From positions 1 through 28,547 of the forward strand of contig MPUH01000949.1 in NCBI GenBank assembly GCA_001970955.1: DNA of 28,547 nt, given 5' to 3'. Source of the DNA: Stentor coeruleus (lineage: Eukaryota > Ciliophora > Heterotrichea > Heterotrichida > Stentoridae). Below the pieces are notes generated by a model. It saw nothing but the letters and a program-made list of their open reading frames with translations. It was not told where the DNA came from and made no database searches. Below, in pieces: positions 1 through 8,986 of this stretch (the first letter of the stretch is position 1; each line of letters begins with the position of its first letter). The position numbers were made by a program, and so were the translations under genes.

Positions 1-1
1 A

Positions 2-33
2 AATGAGATTAGCAAATAATGAGATTAGCAAAT
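2..33. repeat. 16-bp tandem direct repeat, two copies
   Basis: The unit AATGAGATTAGCAAAT occurs twice in a row with no mismatch (2-17 and 18-33). It lies in the otherwise featureless AT-rich leader upstream of the E2-like gene. No function can be assigned; it may be part of a longer array cut by the window edge. Confidence 0.8.
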
Positions 34-200
34 TTAATAATTATGAAAGGTTATGCATTTAAGATATCAACTTAATAGGTAGGGTTTAAGTTATCAGCTT
101 TAGTATTAATTAGGAATTATCGGTTGAAATTATCCAGGCTTATTATAAATATAAAAGTAGTAAACTCGATCATAATTCGCAAAAATTTTCATTATAATAA

Positions 201-674
201 ATGAATAATCATATAAGACGTATGATGAATGAATACAACTCTTATCAAAAAAATCGCCCTGATTATATAAAAGTGAAGCCACTCAATGAGAATTTAACTG
301 AGTTTTATGTTATACTAAAAGTTTTTGCAGGTACATTATTTGAAAATGGATATTTTGAACTAAAGTATGATGTGGGCTTTGATTATCCTTGGAGACCTCC
401 TAATGTTGTTTTTATAACCCCTTTATATCATCCGAATATATCAAATGATGGAATTGTACATATTGACATACTGAAAGATCAGTGGAGTCCAGCTCTATCA
501 TTATTGCCTGTGCTTATAACTTTGCATTCACTTTTGCAGTACCCATATCTTTCAAGTCCTTGCAATCCTGAATTTCAATTTCATTGGCAGCAAAATGAAG
601 ATAATTGTAAAAGAAAAGCTATCGAAATGTGCTATTTATATGCTTATTCGCAACCTTTAGAATGGGATGATTAG
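201..674 (+). CDS. E2-fold ubiquitin-conjugating-like protein lacking the catalytic cysteine
   Basis: A 157-residue protein with the length and layout of a UBC (E2) domain: an N-terminal helix, a FDYPWRPP segment (about residues 60-67), the HPN motif at 77-79, and a DILKDQWSPALS stretch at 89-100 that matches the conserved block just after the E2 active site. In active E2s a Cys sits eight residues after the Asn of HPN; here residue 87 is His (codon CAT, 459-461). It should therefore be unable to form the ubiquitin thioester and is better seen as an E2 variant (UEV-like regulator or scaffold) than an enzyme. Cys121 and Cys136 lie elsewhere in the fold. The E2 fold is clear; the role is inferred. 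It converges on the kinase gene with an 83-bp spacer. Confidence 0.85.
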   Translation: MNNHIRRMMNEYNSYQKNRPDYIKVKPLNENLTEFYVILKVFAGTLFENGYFELKYDVGFDYPWRPPNVVFITPLYHPNISNDGIVHIDILKDQWSPALSLLPVLITLHSLLQYPYLSSPCNPEFQFHWQQNEDNCKRKAIEMCYLYAYSQPLEWDD

Positions 675-757
675 CTTATGCTATCTTTTTCAATATAATC
701 CTTATTAAAAAAAAACCAAAAATCCTAACACTTCATCTATTTTCCTAATTAATTTTT

Positions 758-2632
758 CTATTTATTTTTCTTCTCTTTAACAACTTGTTTCGGTGCTTCA
801 ACCACATGTTCAATAAGCCCATCAGGGTATTTCTTCGAAAACCAAGGATGTTTCATCGCTTCAATCGCCGTAGGTCTTTTTTCCTTATCCAATTCTAACA
901 AACACTTAATAAAATCAACAAAATCTTCATCATCACATTTAAGCCTAGCTTTCAAACTAGTTTTTTTCGGTACCAAAACAAGCAAACGTTTTTTATGCCC
1001 ACCAGCAGAATCATCCCCTTTCCCAGTAACAACTTGATACAACAGTTTTTCTTTAGTAAAAAAATTATTTGTATGTCTACCTTGTTTAAGCATATAATCA
1101 GGAAATGGTCCAGTAATTCCTATAACTCTTGATAATAAACCTTGAATACAATCATTTTGAAAAAGAACATTCCCAGTCCATAACTCAGATAAAATACAAC
1201 CTAAAGACCAGATATCTATACGATAATCATAAGGACACCCTAATATTACTTCTGGAGCTCTATAAGATCTACTTTGTACATATGAACTTAAATGATCATG
1301 TATATAACAACTTGACCCAAGATCAATAACTTTAACTAAACAACGAGAGTATGATTTGATAAGTACATTTTCAGGCTTTAAATCACAATGAATAAGTTTA
1401 AGATTATGAAGGAAATTCAATGCTTGAAGTATTTGCATGGCTATTCTTTGTAAATGACCCATTGTAAAATAAAACTCTTCTTCTTGTTCCCTGTTATACT
1501 TATAAAACTCATACAAATTATCCCTTAGTAACTCAGTTACTATAAATAAATGCTCTTTGTGATAGAAAAAGTCTATGATTTTTAGAATATTATTTGCATC
1601 AAGGTCACCATTTTCTTTTATATACAAAAGGAGTTTAATTTCATCAATACTCTGATCGACATAGTCTTTATTGTTTTCTATAATTTTCAAACATACCATT
1701 TCGTTTGTTAATACATCTAAAGCTTGAACTGCTTTACTAAAAGCTGCAGATCCAAGAAACTCAACAATTTTATACCTTCCAGCTACGATGCTATTCATGA
1801 CAATAGGAAATTCTTTGCTTTCTTCAAATCCTGTGCTGTTTCTGTCGCTTATGATTTTTAAAGTAAATGCATCATGAACAGTTCCATCGTGGTCTTTAGG
1901 GTAGAAATCATCACAACCTTTAGGGAATTTTATATACTCAGGAAAATAAGGTTTTTTATCCTCACTACTTGATTTATCTTTGTTTTCTGATTTTTTTGGA
2001 TAAATAGCTCTTTCTGGAAACCCATATTTTGCGGCAATTTTTTTACTGACCTGAGGAAAGTCTTCTTCATTGCATTCATAAGCTTCATAACCAGGGTCGT
2101 CTTCTTCTTCATAATCATCTGCATCACTTTCTTGAACATTTTCAACAATATTCCCTTCTAAACCTAATAAGTTTGACCTGCTGCTTTGCATACTCATACT
2201 TTCATCTGTCATACTAGGAAGATCAGATTCTGCATAGCTTTCTTCTCTTTCACTATGCTGAAGAATTTTCGAGCTAACATTCATGCTTTCATTTTCAAAA
2301 AACAGCTGATCCGCGCAGGATATCATTTTGTTAAAGGCTTTGATTTGTAAAAGCTTATCAAGTTTTGTGTCTACTGTTTTACTAAGGGCTACTGATGGAT
2401 TTGATATAAGCCGGGTCATTAGGTTTTCCATTACTGCTTCGTTTTCTGGGTTTAAAGCTGGTTTGTTTTCTTTGTTTGGTAGGCAACTTGATATTTTTTT
2501 TAATAAGACTAATTCAGATGCAGTCATTGTTGAGTCGAAACTAACGGTTTTGATTAGTTCTCTAAGCATTGAGGCTGATTTTACGTAGCCTCTTTCGTCA
2601 AGGTAATCTACTATGCAAGAAAAAATTTCCAT
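758..2632 (-). CDS. LisH-domain DYRK-family protein kinase
   Basis: A 624-residue protein. Residues 1-33 resemble a LisH dimerisation motif (FSCIVDYLDERGYVKSASML). An acidic, Ser-rich linker follows to about 280, with the kinase domain at about 287-598. Visible kinase elements are the glycine-rich loop (GSAAFSKAV, 294-302), Lys316, the HCDLKPEN catalytic loop (415-422), DLG in place of DFG (437-439), YVQSRSYRAPE (451-461) and DIWSLGC. The QSR.YRAPE signature and DLG are typical of plant/protist DYRK kinases, which autophosphorylate an activation-loop Tyr. The Tyr aligning with the second Tyr of YxY is present (451); the first position is Ser449. The probable role is Ser/Thr phosphorylation in growth or cell-cycle control; substrates are unknown. 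The upstream flank on the sense strand is strongly C-rich. Confidence 0.93.
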   Translation of the reverse strand: MEIFSCIVDYLDERGYVKSASMLRELIKTVSFDSTMTASELVLLKKISSCLPNKENKPALNPENEAVMENLMTRLISNPSVALSKTVDTKLDKLLQIKAFNKMISCADQLFFENESMNVSSKILQHSEREESYAESDLPSMTDESMSMQSSRSNLLGLEGNIVENVQESDADDYEEEDDPGYEAYECNEEDFPQVSKKIAAKYGFPERAIYPKKSENKDKSSSEDKKPYFPEYIKFPKGCDDFYPKDHDGTVHDAFTLKIISDRNSTGFEESKEFPIVMNSIVAGRYKIVEFLGSAAFSKAVQALDVLTNEMVCLKIIENNKDYVDQSIDEIKLLLYIKENGDLDANNILKIIDFFYHKEHLFIVTELLRDNLYEFYKYNREQEEEFYFTMGHLQRIAMQILQALNFLHNLKLIHCDLKPENVLIKSYSRCLVKVIDLGSSCYIHDHLSSYVQSRSYRAPEVILGCPYDYRIDIWSLGCILSELWTGNVLFQNDCIQGLLSRVIGITGPFPDYMLKQGRHTNNFFTKEKLLYQVVTGKGDDSAGGHKKRLLVLVPKKTSLKARLKCDDEDFVDFIKCLLELDKEKRPTAIEAMKHPWFSKKYPDGLIEHVVEAPKQVVKEKKNK

Positions 2633-3139
2633 TTAAAATTATAAGATGTGGAAATTGCATTTTTTCGAAGGCTGCATTTAATGCTTAGATAAAATTTTGA
2701 TGAAAGTACTAGCTTTTAGATAATTTTGTTGAGGGAGGATTAGGAAGTGAAGGTTTTGGATTAAGTTGGAGAATCGGAAGTACTTAAATTGAAAAATTTG
2801 CTGAAATTTTATTTTAACCATAACTCTTCCATAAAAAACTCAAATAATATAAAAGTTTTATCTTAAACCTAAAATCTTAATAAACCCTATTTTAAGCTTA
2901 TTATATACAAAATACATATCCTAATATATAATCAATACTTTAAATCAACTTCCCATTCCTTCTAAAATTCCTAATCTTCTACAAAATCCATTAATCATTT
3001 ATTCTCACCTTCCCATTCCTTCTAAAATTCCTAATCTTCTACAAAATCCATTAATCATTTATTCTCTCAATCATTTTCATAAAAAAACTTTCTTTTATCT
3101 TCATGAAAATTACTGTTAGCATTTAAATATTAATAAATC
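2633..3139. promoter_or_regulatory. Divergent intergenic region with a composition switch
   Basis: This spacer separates the start of the kinase gene (-) from the start of the gene at 3140 (+), so it must hold both promoters. On the + strand 2640-2790 is G-rich and C-poor, and 2815-3139 is C-rich and G-poor, with the switch near 2800. It contains the 60-bp-period repeat described separately. No TATA-like or other named promoter element can be defined with confidence. Confidence 0.5.
2949..3066. repeat. Tandem duplication, 60-bp period, in the upstream region of the 3140 gene
   Basis: Positions 2949-3006 are repeated without mismatch at 3009-3066. Identity over 58 bp in fast-evolving spacer implies a recent duplication, or a maintained element, 75-190 bp upstream of the ATG at 3140. 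The unit is C/T/A-rich with no G. Confidence 0.9.
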
Positions 3140-3553
3140 ATGGAACGTTCAAAACTGATTGTAAAACTTCCTGGAGTCAGGCCAGAAAATTCAAAAACCT
3201 CATCAAAAGTTCCAATCTTCAACAAAGAAAACACCTACGAACCTCCAAAGACTTGTTTAGAAAAGAGTATCCAATGCGAACCTTTTCCTCAATCAAAACC
3301 AATATCAATAATATCTATCATCCCTAGTATCCCAAAAAAAACAGACATACTATCCGAGTTCCACAATTTTTCAAGACTTTCTAATCGTGATGACTTAAAC
3401 ACATTCATTCAAAGGTTTTCTGATAGAATCAGACCATCAAGTGAGACAAAATTCGCAAAATCCCCAAAAAACTCTCACATCTTCCCTATGATTCTAACAA
3501 ACTATCAAGCTAACTGTAAAATAAAAGAGCTTTTTACATTTAAAAACGTATAA
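3140..3553 (+). CDS. Hypothetical protein, 137 residues
   Basis: I do not recognise this protein. It is basic, rich in Lys, Ser and Pro, and largely disordered-looking, with clusters such as SIISIIPSIPKK in the middle and a DDLNTFIQRF segment (about residues 90-99) that could form a short helix. There is no signal peptide, membrane segment or cysteine cluster. The ATG follows an AT-rich AATATTAATAAATC leader, and the frame is clean to TAA. The C-rich spacer upstream and the C-rich 5' coding part fit the compositional pattern of other genes here, which supports a real gene. It ends 88 bp before the triphosphatase gene on the same strand. Confidence 0.6.
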   Translation: MERSKLIVKLPGVRPENSKTSSKVPIFNKENTYEPPKTCLEKSIQCEPFPQSKPISIISIIPSIPKKTDILSEFHNFSRLSNRDDLNTFIQRFSDRIRPSSETKFAKSPKNSHIFPMILTNYQANCKIKELFTFKNV

Positions 3554-3641
3554 AATATTATGATATAGTCCATAACATAATATAACAAAAAATTAAATAA
3601 CACAAACCATAACTAAATTTTTTTTTTATACATAATATATA

Positions 3642-4415
3642 ATGGAATCAGATAGAACTATTTTAGGAACTTCATATCGTGAAGATGATCGAGTAATTCT
3701 TATAGCCCAGTTCATATCTAAACATTTTACAAACCCAAGCATTGAAATCGAAGCTAAAATCGGGACATTTAGTTTTTCTAGTGATAATATGTTTATATCA
3801 CATATACGTGAAATTAGCATGCATAGGCCAAAAGGATGTTTTGAATCTTCCCTTAAGCCACAAATGTTTTTTTCCCTTCTTGATCAACTGAAAAATGTTT
3901 GCAAAGATTTCACGTATGAAGAAACTAAAGACTCACTTTATTCATGCTCTGGAAAAGATAAAAAAATCCGCCAAACAGTCGGTGATAATAATAAAATTCT
4001 CGCGACTATCAAAAAATCAAAAATTGCTGATAAAAATTTTCTGTTAAATAATTCTGGTCTTGGTGTTAGAATTTCAGCTAATTATGAAGAAGCAATTGAC
4101 AAAATCCCAGAACGGTCAAAGTTAAAAATGCTGAGGAGAAAAAAAAGACATTCTTTTAGGTATAAGTATTTAGAAATTGATATGACGGAAGTTGTGATGA
4201 ATAATAGAAAGTCTTATGAACTGGAAATAGAAATTGCTGATTTTTGTTTTGTCAAAGGTTGTGTTGATAATTATATAGAAGGGATTGATAGAGAGGGTTT
4301 GATTAACATTGCGAGAGAAATATGGCAGAATTTATTGTCACTTAGTTTGTATAAACCTAAAATAGTTGATGATAAGGCTAATGAAATAGCAGAGTTTATT
4401 GCATTAGGTGATTAA
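3642..4415 (+). CDS. mRNA-capping RNA 5'-triphosphatase, Cet1-like (tunnel fold, TTM/CYTH type)
   Basis: A 257-residue protein with the layout of metal-dependent RNA triphosphatases that remove the gamma-phosphate of nascent mRNA before guanylylation. Strand motifs are IEIEAKIGTF (34-43; the two Glu of the first metal-binding strand), a KKIRQTVGDNNKILATIKK stretch (107-125), GLGVRISANYEE (139-150), a basic RRKKRHSFRYKYLEIDMTEV segment (165-184) and YELEIEI (192-198; the second Glu-x-Glu metal-binding strand). The paired ExE strands are the hallmark of the family. The protein would act in the nucleus with the guanylyltransferase. The start is the first ATG in TATATAATGG, and the match to the decayed copy begins just upstream of it. 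Similar enzymes occur in fungi, protists and large DNA viruses; a cellular ciliate gene is the simplest reading. Confidence 0.82.
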   Translation: MESDRTILGTSYREDDRVILIAQFISKHFTNPSIEIEAKIGTFSFSSDNMFISHIREISMHRPKGCFESSLKPQMFFSLLDQLKNVCKDFTYEETKDSLYSCSGKDKKIRQTVGDNNKILATIKKSKIADKNFLLNNSGLGVRISANYEEAIDKIPERSKLKMLRRKKRHSFRYKYLEIDMTEVVMNNRKSYELEIEIADFCFVKGCVDNYIEGIDREGLINIAREIWQNLLSLSLYKPKIVDDKANEIAEFIALGD

Positions 4416-6557
4416 CAAGTTAAAGTAAATCAAAAATAATTTGAATTATTGCAAAATAGATAAAAAAGTTTATGATTAGAAATTGACTTTAAAGAAATTA
4501 AAAAATAATAAATGAGATTAGGCAGAAGAAATTCTCAAGAAAATATAAGTGATTTTGATGATTTAGGAGTTTCGATAAGTTGCTGATAGACTTAAAAAAA
4601 AATTTTTTAAGAAAATGCTTTTAATTTACTGTAAATAAGATATGAATGGGATATTAATAAGTTTTAATAGGCTGTTAAATAGGTTTTTAATTGACTATTA
4701 TTGGATTATTAATAGGTTACCAATATGCTATTTATAAAATATAACTAAAATTATTTGCCTTTTGAGATGCTTATTCTATAAATTTTAATTATAACAAAGC
4801 GTTTATAAAATTTATAATCTTCTAATATATCAAGGTATTATAGTGAGTTCTATATGAATTTAGCAATAGAGACTTCACTTTCAAGAACCTGAAATTGCTA
4901 GAAATTTAAAGGCTGCACGCAATAAAGATTGAACGAACGACAGCTACGAAATTTAAAAAAAAAATTCCTATTATTATCACTATAAATATACACTCATAAT
5001 GTATTTTATAATCAGAGATAAATTTAATTAATATATAAATTCTAATGAATATACACTTGCTTTAGGTTTTCTGATACCAGATACTTTATTAGATTATTTT
5101 ATTTATGTGATTTTTAAAGACAGCTTAGAGTTTTTATACTGCAAGCATATACTCTAAGTGTGATATTTATAAGCAAGGTAAAAAAACACTCGCTTCTAAA
5201 TTTATAAGATCCCTATTATGTCTAGGTATAAATTCAATGCATCAACTTAGATTTTATTCTGAAGCATAGAGAGCTTAGAATTGACACTTACTATGTAGTG
5301 AATAATAATCTGGCTATTTTCTTTTAAATTATATAAATCTTCAAGAATCATACCCATTTAAAATACTAAGTTCTAGTTTAAAAGTATCTCAGACTATAAA
5401 AAATCAGGTTTAGTTATATTTTCCTACTTCACTCCCTTTAACAATTTATTAGATTACCTGGCGATTTTATTAATATTTTTGTTTACCTTTTAAGATAATT
5501 AAGAAGGGCTACCTAACTTTCTAGATTTTAAAGGAAAAATGCTTAATAAGATTAACCATTATATATTACAATATCCTTTAACAATTTTATATTTCAGAAT
5601 AAAGTTTCTTAGCTAAAAATATAATTACAACTGAATAAAAAATCTTTGTAAATATATAATTATAAGTGTTTTTACTTAAATATATTAATAAATCTAAGGT
5701 TTAGAGCTTAGAATAGTTTTAAGTTCATCTTAATGTATTAGGTTGCAACAACCGAAAGAAAAATCTAAAAGCATAAAGTTATGATCACAGAAAAAAAAAG
5801 CTATAATCTAAATAATAAAAATGTAACTATTCTATTATAAGACTTTCAGTCTGGGATCTGAAAGCTCTAGCTATAGAAAATGCATCTCAAATATTTCAAT
5901 AAGAATTTTTTTTTATAAGGATGATTTATAGTTTATTTTTCTGAATGCATTAAGGGTTACTTCCTAAATATATTTTTGAGTTTTTTGTAACTCATACAAA
6001 ATTATCAGCAGTATTAAGAAAATATGATGATGGGCCTGCAATTTTATTGCTTTTGAGCTCTCTTATTTAAGAGTATTAGTGAAAGTTCTGGCCTGCTAAT
6101 TAGGCCAGCTGCCAAAATTATTCTGTATAAAATAAAAAAAAAATATTAATTATAAGCAATAGCGACATGAAGAGAGTGTCTTTGACTTGCTTTATCAAAC
6201 AAAAAATTGAAAAATAATAAGGTTATTATATTATTCAACAGAAAAATTGGCTGAGCTAACTTTAGCTAACTTTGCAAGTCAATAAAGACTATTATAACTA
6301 TTAGCAGTATTGAATCATCTTTACTTTATTAAAATTTGTATTACTATACAAAAAAATATCGCAAGGAGTATTGCATTCTTCATAATTTTAGAATATAATC
6401 CAGCCCAATGCTTTTTAGGTGTCCCAAAAAAATTTTTTTCATATTTATATGTATATATATATACTATTATAAATTAATATTAGCTTCTAAAATCAAAACC
6501 ATTTTCTTCTATATCGATAATAAGACTAAATAAGCAAAGATTTATTTTTAATAATTA
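4416..6557. other. Long gene-less spacer inside unit A
   Basis: About 2.1 kb of AT-rich DNA with stops in every frame, matching 8987-11290 of unit B with many substitutions and small indels. Near its start (4630-4735) a TTAATAGG-like word recurs several times. A short poly-TA run lies at about 6448-6466. Close to the Myb gene the tract TTTTTAGGTGTCCCAAAAA (about 6410-6430) is shared with unit B. It lacks the C-to-G skew of the single-copy spacers. I see no RNA gene or coding remnant. Confidence 0.6.
6495..6536 (+). promoter_or_regulatory. Conserved Myb-upstream element, copy 1
   Basis: A block starting AAAACCATTTTCTTC, continuing with a TATCGATA-like core and AAGACTAAA, 63 bp before the Myb ATG. 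The same block sits at the same distance in copies 2 and 3, while more distant flanks are eroded. This suggests a promoter or 5'-UTR element of this Myb family. Confidence 0.55.
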
Positions 6558-7271
6558 ATGGCGTTTGAACGAAGTAAACCTAAGCTCTGGAAAGTTGAAG
6601 AAGACATGAAACTTCAAGAACTTGTTGAAGTTCTTGGTGAGAAGAAATGGGTTCAGGTAGCAAAAGGACTAGAAGAAAGTTTGGCTATCTTCAGAACACC
6701 AAAGCAATGCCGAGATAGATGGTCGAATAGGTCAAGTCAGATAAATCCTATTCCATTCAGTGATATGGAGATTAAAATCATACTAAAGGGTCAAAAAAAA
6801 TTTGGTAATAAATGGTCTAAAGTGGCAAAACTCTTGTCAGGAAGGTCTGAAAACCAAGTAAAGAATTTCATGCACTCAACTATCCGTAGAAATATTAGGA
6901 GATTCAATAAAGGTAAGTTAGAGTCTGAAAAAATAAAATTCAGTTCTTTAGACTTATTAGATAACCTTGAAATTCGAGAAATTTTAACGGCTAAAAAGAA
7001 TGTGAGTAGATTTTTTTTTATGCAAAAATTTTTATCAAATGAAGCTAAAGAAATAATCAAATCTATGTATGATAGTATAACACAGTCTTCTGAATCTGCA
7101 GTAGAAATCTTGGAAAGGCCTTCTTATATAAACTTTCCTGGTTTTGAAGTTTGGAATCTTAAAGAATTTGAAGATATTACTGTAAATGAAGATTCCCAAG
7201 TGTATTGCGCTAATAAAAATGAAGCAAATGAAGAAGAGTATGAATATCAGCTTAGCTTTGAAGATTATTAA
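6558..7271 (+). CDS. Two-repeat Myb/SANT DNA-binding protein, copy 1
   Basis: A 237-residue protein with two adjacent Myb repeats. Repeat 1 (about 9-58) has Trp11, Trp31 and Trp55 in the usual spacing, with an RTPKQCRDRW recognition segment (46-55). Repeat 2 (about 63-115) has Phe67 and Phe104 in place of the outer Trp, Trp86 in the middle, and GRSENQVKNFMHS (95-107) as recognition helix. Basic residues follow (RRNIRRFNKGK), and the tail is acidic (NEEEYEYQLSFEDY), plausibly an activation region. It resembles R2R3-type transcription factors, acting in the nucleus; its targets are unknown. Copy 2 is the same length with about 25 replacements, nearly all outside the second repeat and basic segment. 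Its upstream element is shared with copies 2 and 3. Confidence 0.88.
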   Translation: MAFERSKPKLWKVEEDMKLQELVEVLGEKKWVQVAKGLEESLAIFRTPKQCRDRWSNRSSQINPIPFSDMEIKIILKGQKKFGNKWSKVAKLLSGRSENQVKNFMHSTIRRNIRRFNKGKLESEKIKFSSLDLLDNLEIREILTAKKNVSRFFFMQKFLSNEAKEIIKSMYDSITQSSESAVEILERPSYINFPGFEVWNLKEFEDITVNEDSQVYCANKNEANEEEYEYQLSFEDY

Positions 7272-8218
7272 ACATTTTAAATAATAAACAACTTTTATTA
7301 TTATAAATTGAATATAAACATTATTTTTACCACTAATTTTATATGATCAAGTTCATTTTTAATGGCCCTAAATTGCTTTTAAAGCTATAAATAATTTACA
7401 AAATTCTAGTAGAAAATATTTTTTCCCTTTCAACTGTAGTTATTCATAATAAAATTCTCAACTGATCTTCCTTAAAGTAACCCTTTGAAGTGATTTGAGC
7501 AGTAAAAAAGTAAAAAAGTCGTATAGCAGTTTGGGCTAAGTTTACTATTTACTTTCACACCAATTTTTGCTGATAGAGCTTCCAAGGAATTATAAGGATA
7601 GAGTATCTAATCTAAACTTGCAAAATCATACTCACTGATATTAACCCTATAGCAATTAAAATTATCATCCTTGTTTTATTCCCATAATTCCTAAGACAAA
7701 TACTCCAATTAAAATAGTCCCTTGAAAATCATTACACAAACCTTTCTTTCTTGTGCAACTCGAGGGTATTAAGCCAAAACAAGAAAATAAGCGAAAATTT
7801 CGTATAACAAAATATCAGAGAAAACTATAAATAGGACAATAGTTAATTATTGATTATAAAGTTAATGTTTAATATGTCAAAGATCAACTAGAAATAGTAA
7901 AAATTATCATATTAAGCTCTTGCTTGAGTATTTTTTGTAAAGAAATTATTTTATATAGACTAAATTCCATGTTATAAAAATATATTAAATATGATGAGAC
8001 TATTATTGCAGCTAAAGGAAGAATATCAAAGGTATAATGCTTTTGAGAAGGCTTTGAAATTTCCAGACGATAATATAATAATTATAATAAAAACTGGGAT
8101 GAAATAGAAAATTTAGAGAAAAACAAGAAATAATAAAGATCAACAGAGAAATAAAAAATTTCATTGCGAAAATATACTACAAAAGAGGAAAATTAGCAAG
8201 GGATATACATAATATATA
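7272..8218. other. Spacer between units A and B
   Basis: Positions 7272-7860 still match the 3' flank of Myb copy 2 (12005-12825). Positions 7860-8200 do not match anything else I can see. The latter part holds a 38-codon open stretch (7991-8107) ending in TAG, followed in another frame by a further 18 open codons. It is too short and broken to call, and could be debris of a gene. Confidence 0.5.
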
Positions 8219-8986
8219 ATGGAATCAGATAGAACTGTTTTAAAAACTTCATATCGTGATGATAGAGTAATTCTTATAGCCCAGTTCATATCTAAACATT
8301 TTGCAAACACAGATATTGAAATCAAAGCTAAAATCGGGACATTTAATTTTTCTAGTGATATATGTTTATATCACATATACGTGAAATTAACATGCATAGG
8401 CCAAAAGGATGCTTTGAATCTTCCCTTAAGCCACAAATGTTTTTTTCCCTTCTTGATCAACTGAAAAAATGTTTGTAAAGATTTCACGTATGAAGAAACT
8501 AAAGACTCACTTTATACATGCTCTGGAAAAGATAAAAAAATCCGCCAAACAGTCGGTGATAATAATAAAATCCTCGCGAATATCAAAAAACCAAAAATTG
8601 CTGATAAAAATTTTCTGTTAAATAATTCTGGACTTGGTGTTAGAATTTCAGCTAATTATGAAGAAACAATTGACAAAATCCCAGAACGGTCAAAGTTAAA
8701 AATGTTGAGAAGAAAAAAGACATTCTTTTAGGTATAAATATTTAGAAATTGATATGACGGAAGTTGTGATGAATAATAGAAAGTCTTATGAACTGGAAAT
8801 AGAAATTGCTGATTTTGTTTTGTCAAAGGTTGTTTTGATAATTATATAGAAGGGATTGATAGAGAAGGTTTGATTAACATTGCGAGAGAAATATGGCAGA
8901 ATTTATTGTCACTTAATTTGTATAAACCTAAAGCAATTGATGATAAGGCTAATGAGATGATAGAGTTTATTGCATTAGATGATTAG
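8219..8986 (+). pseudogene. Decayed copy of the Cet1-like RNA triphosphatase
   Basis: Aligns base for base with 3642-4415, with the same start context and a stop at the equivalent place (TAG, 8984-8986). Frameshifts relative to the intact copy are a 1-base loss near 8360 (the TAATATG region), a 1-base gain in an A-run near 8467, a 2-base loss in the A-run near 8714 and a 1-base loss in the T-run near 8816. The longest open part (8219-8464) covers only the first metal-binding strand, so no active enzyme can be made. Most breaks lie in A or T runs. Homology starts only about 14 bp before the ATG, so the duplicate may never have carried the native promoter. Confidence 0.92.

Larger units (their letters stand above)
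3628..7860 (+). repeat. Duplicated unit A: triphosphatase, long spacer, Myb, 3' flank
   Basis: This segment matches unit B (about 8205-12825) along its length. The match begins abruptly with ATACATAATATATAATGG, only about 14 bp before the triphosphatase ATG, and fades after the Myb 3' flank near 7860. The match is high in the coding parts and eroded by many small indels in the spacers; unit B also has about 150-200 extra bases at two places (around 9360-9660 and 12030-12220). Boundaries are by eye. No terminal inverted repeat or target-site duplication is visible. Confidence 0.8.

Noticed and set aside
1129-2588. Short open frames overlapping the kinase gene on both strands
   Set aside because: The kinase motifs place the coding frame on the minus strand; the others are chance frames.
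7991-8107. A 38-codon open frame before unit B
   Set aside because: Short, ends in a poly-Ile stretch, has no recognisable family, and is not repeated in the other unit.
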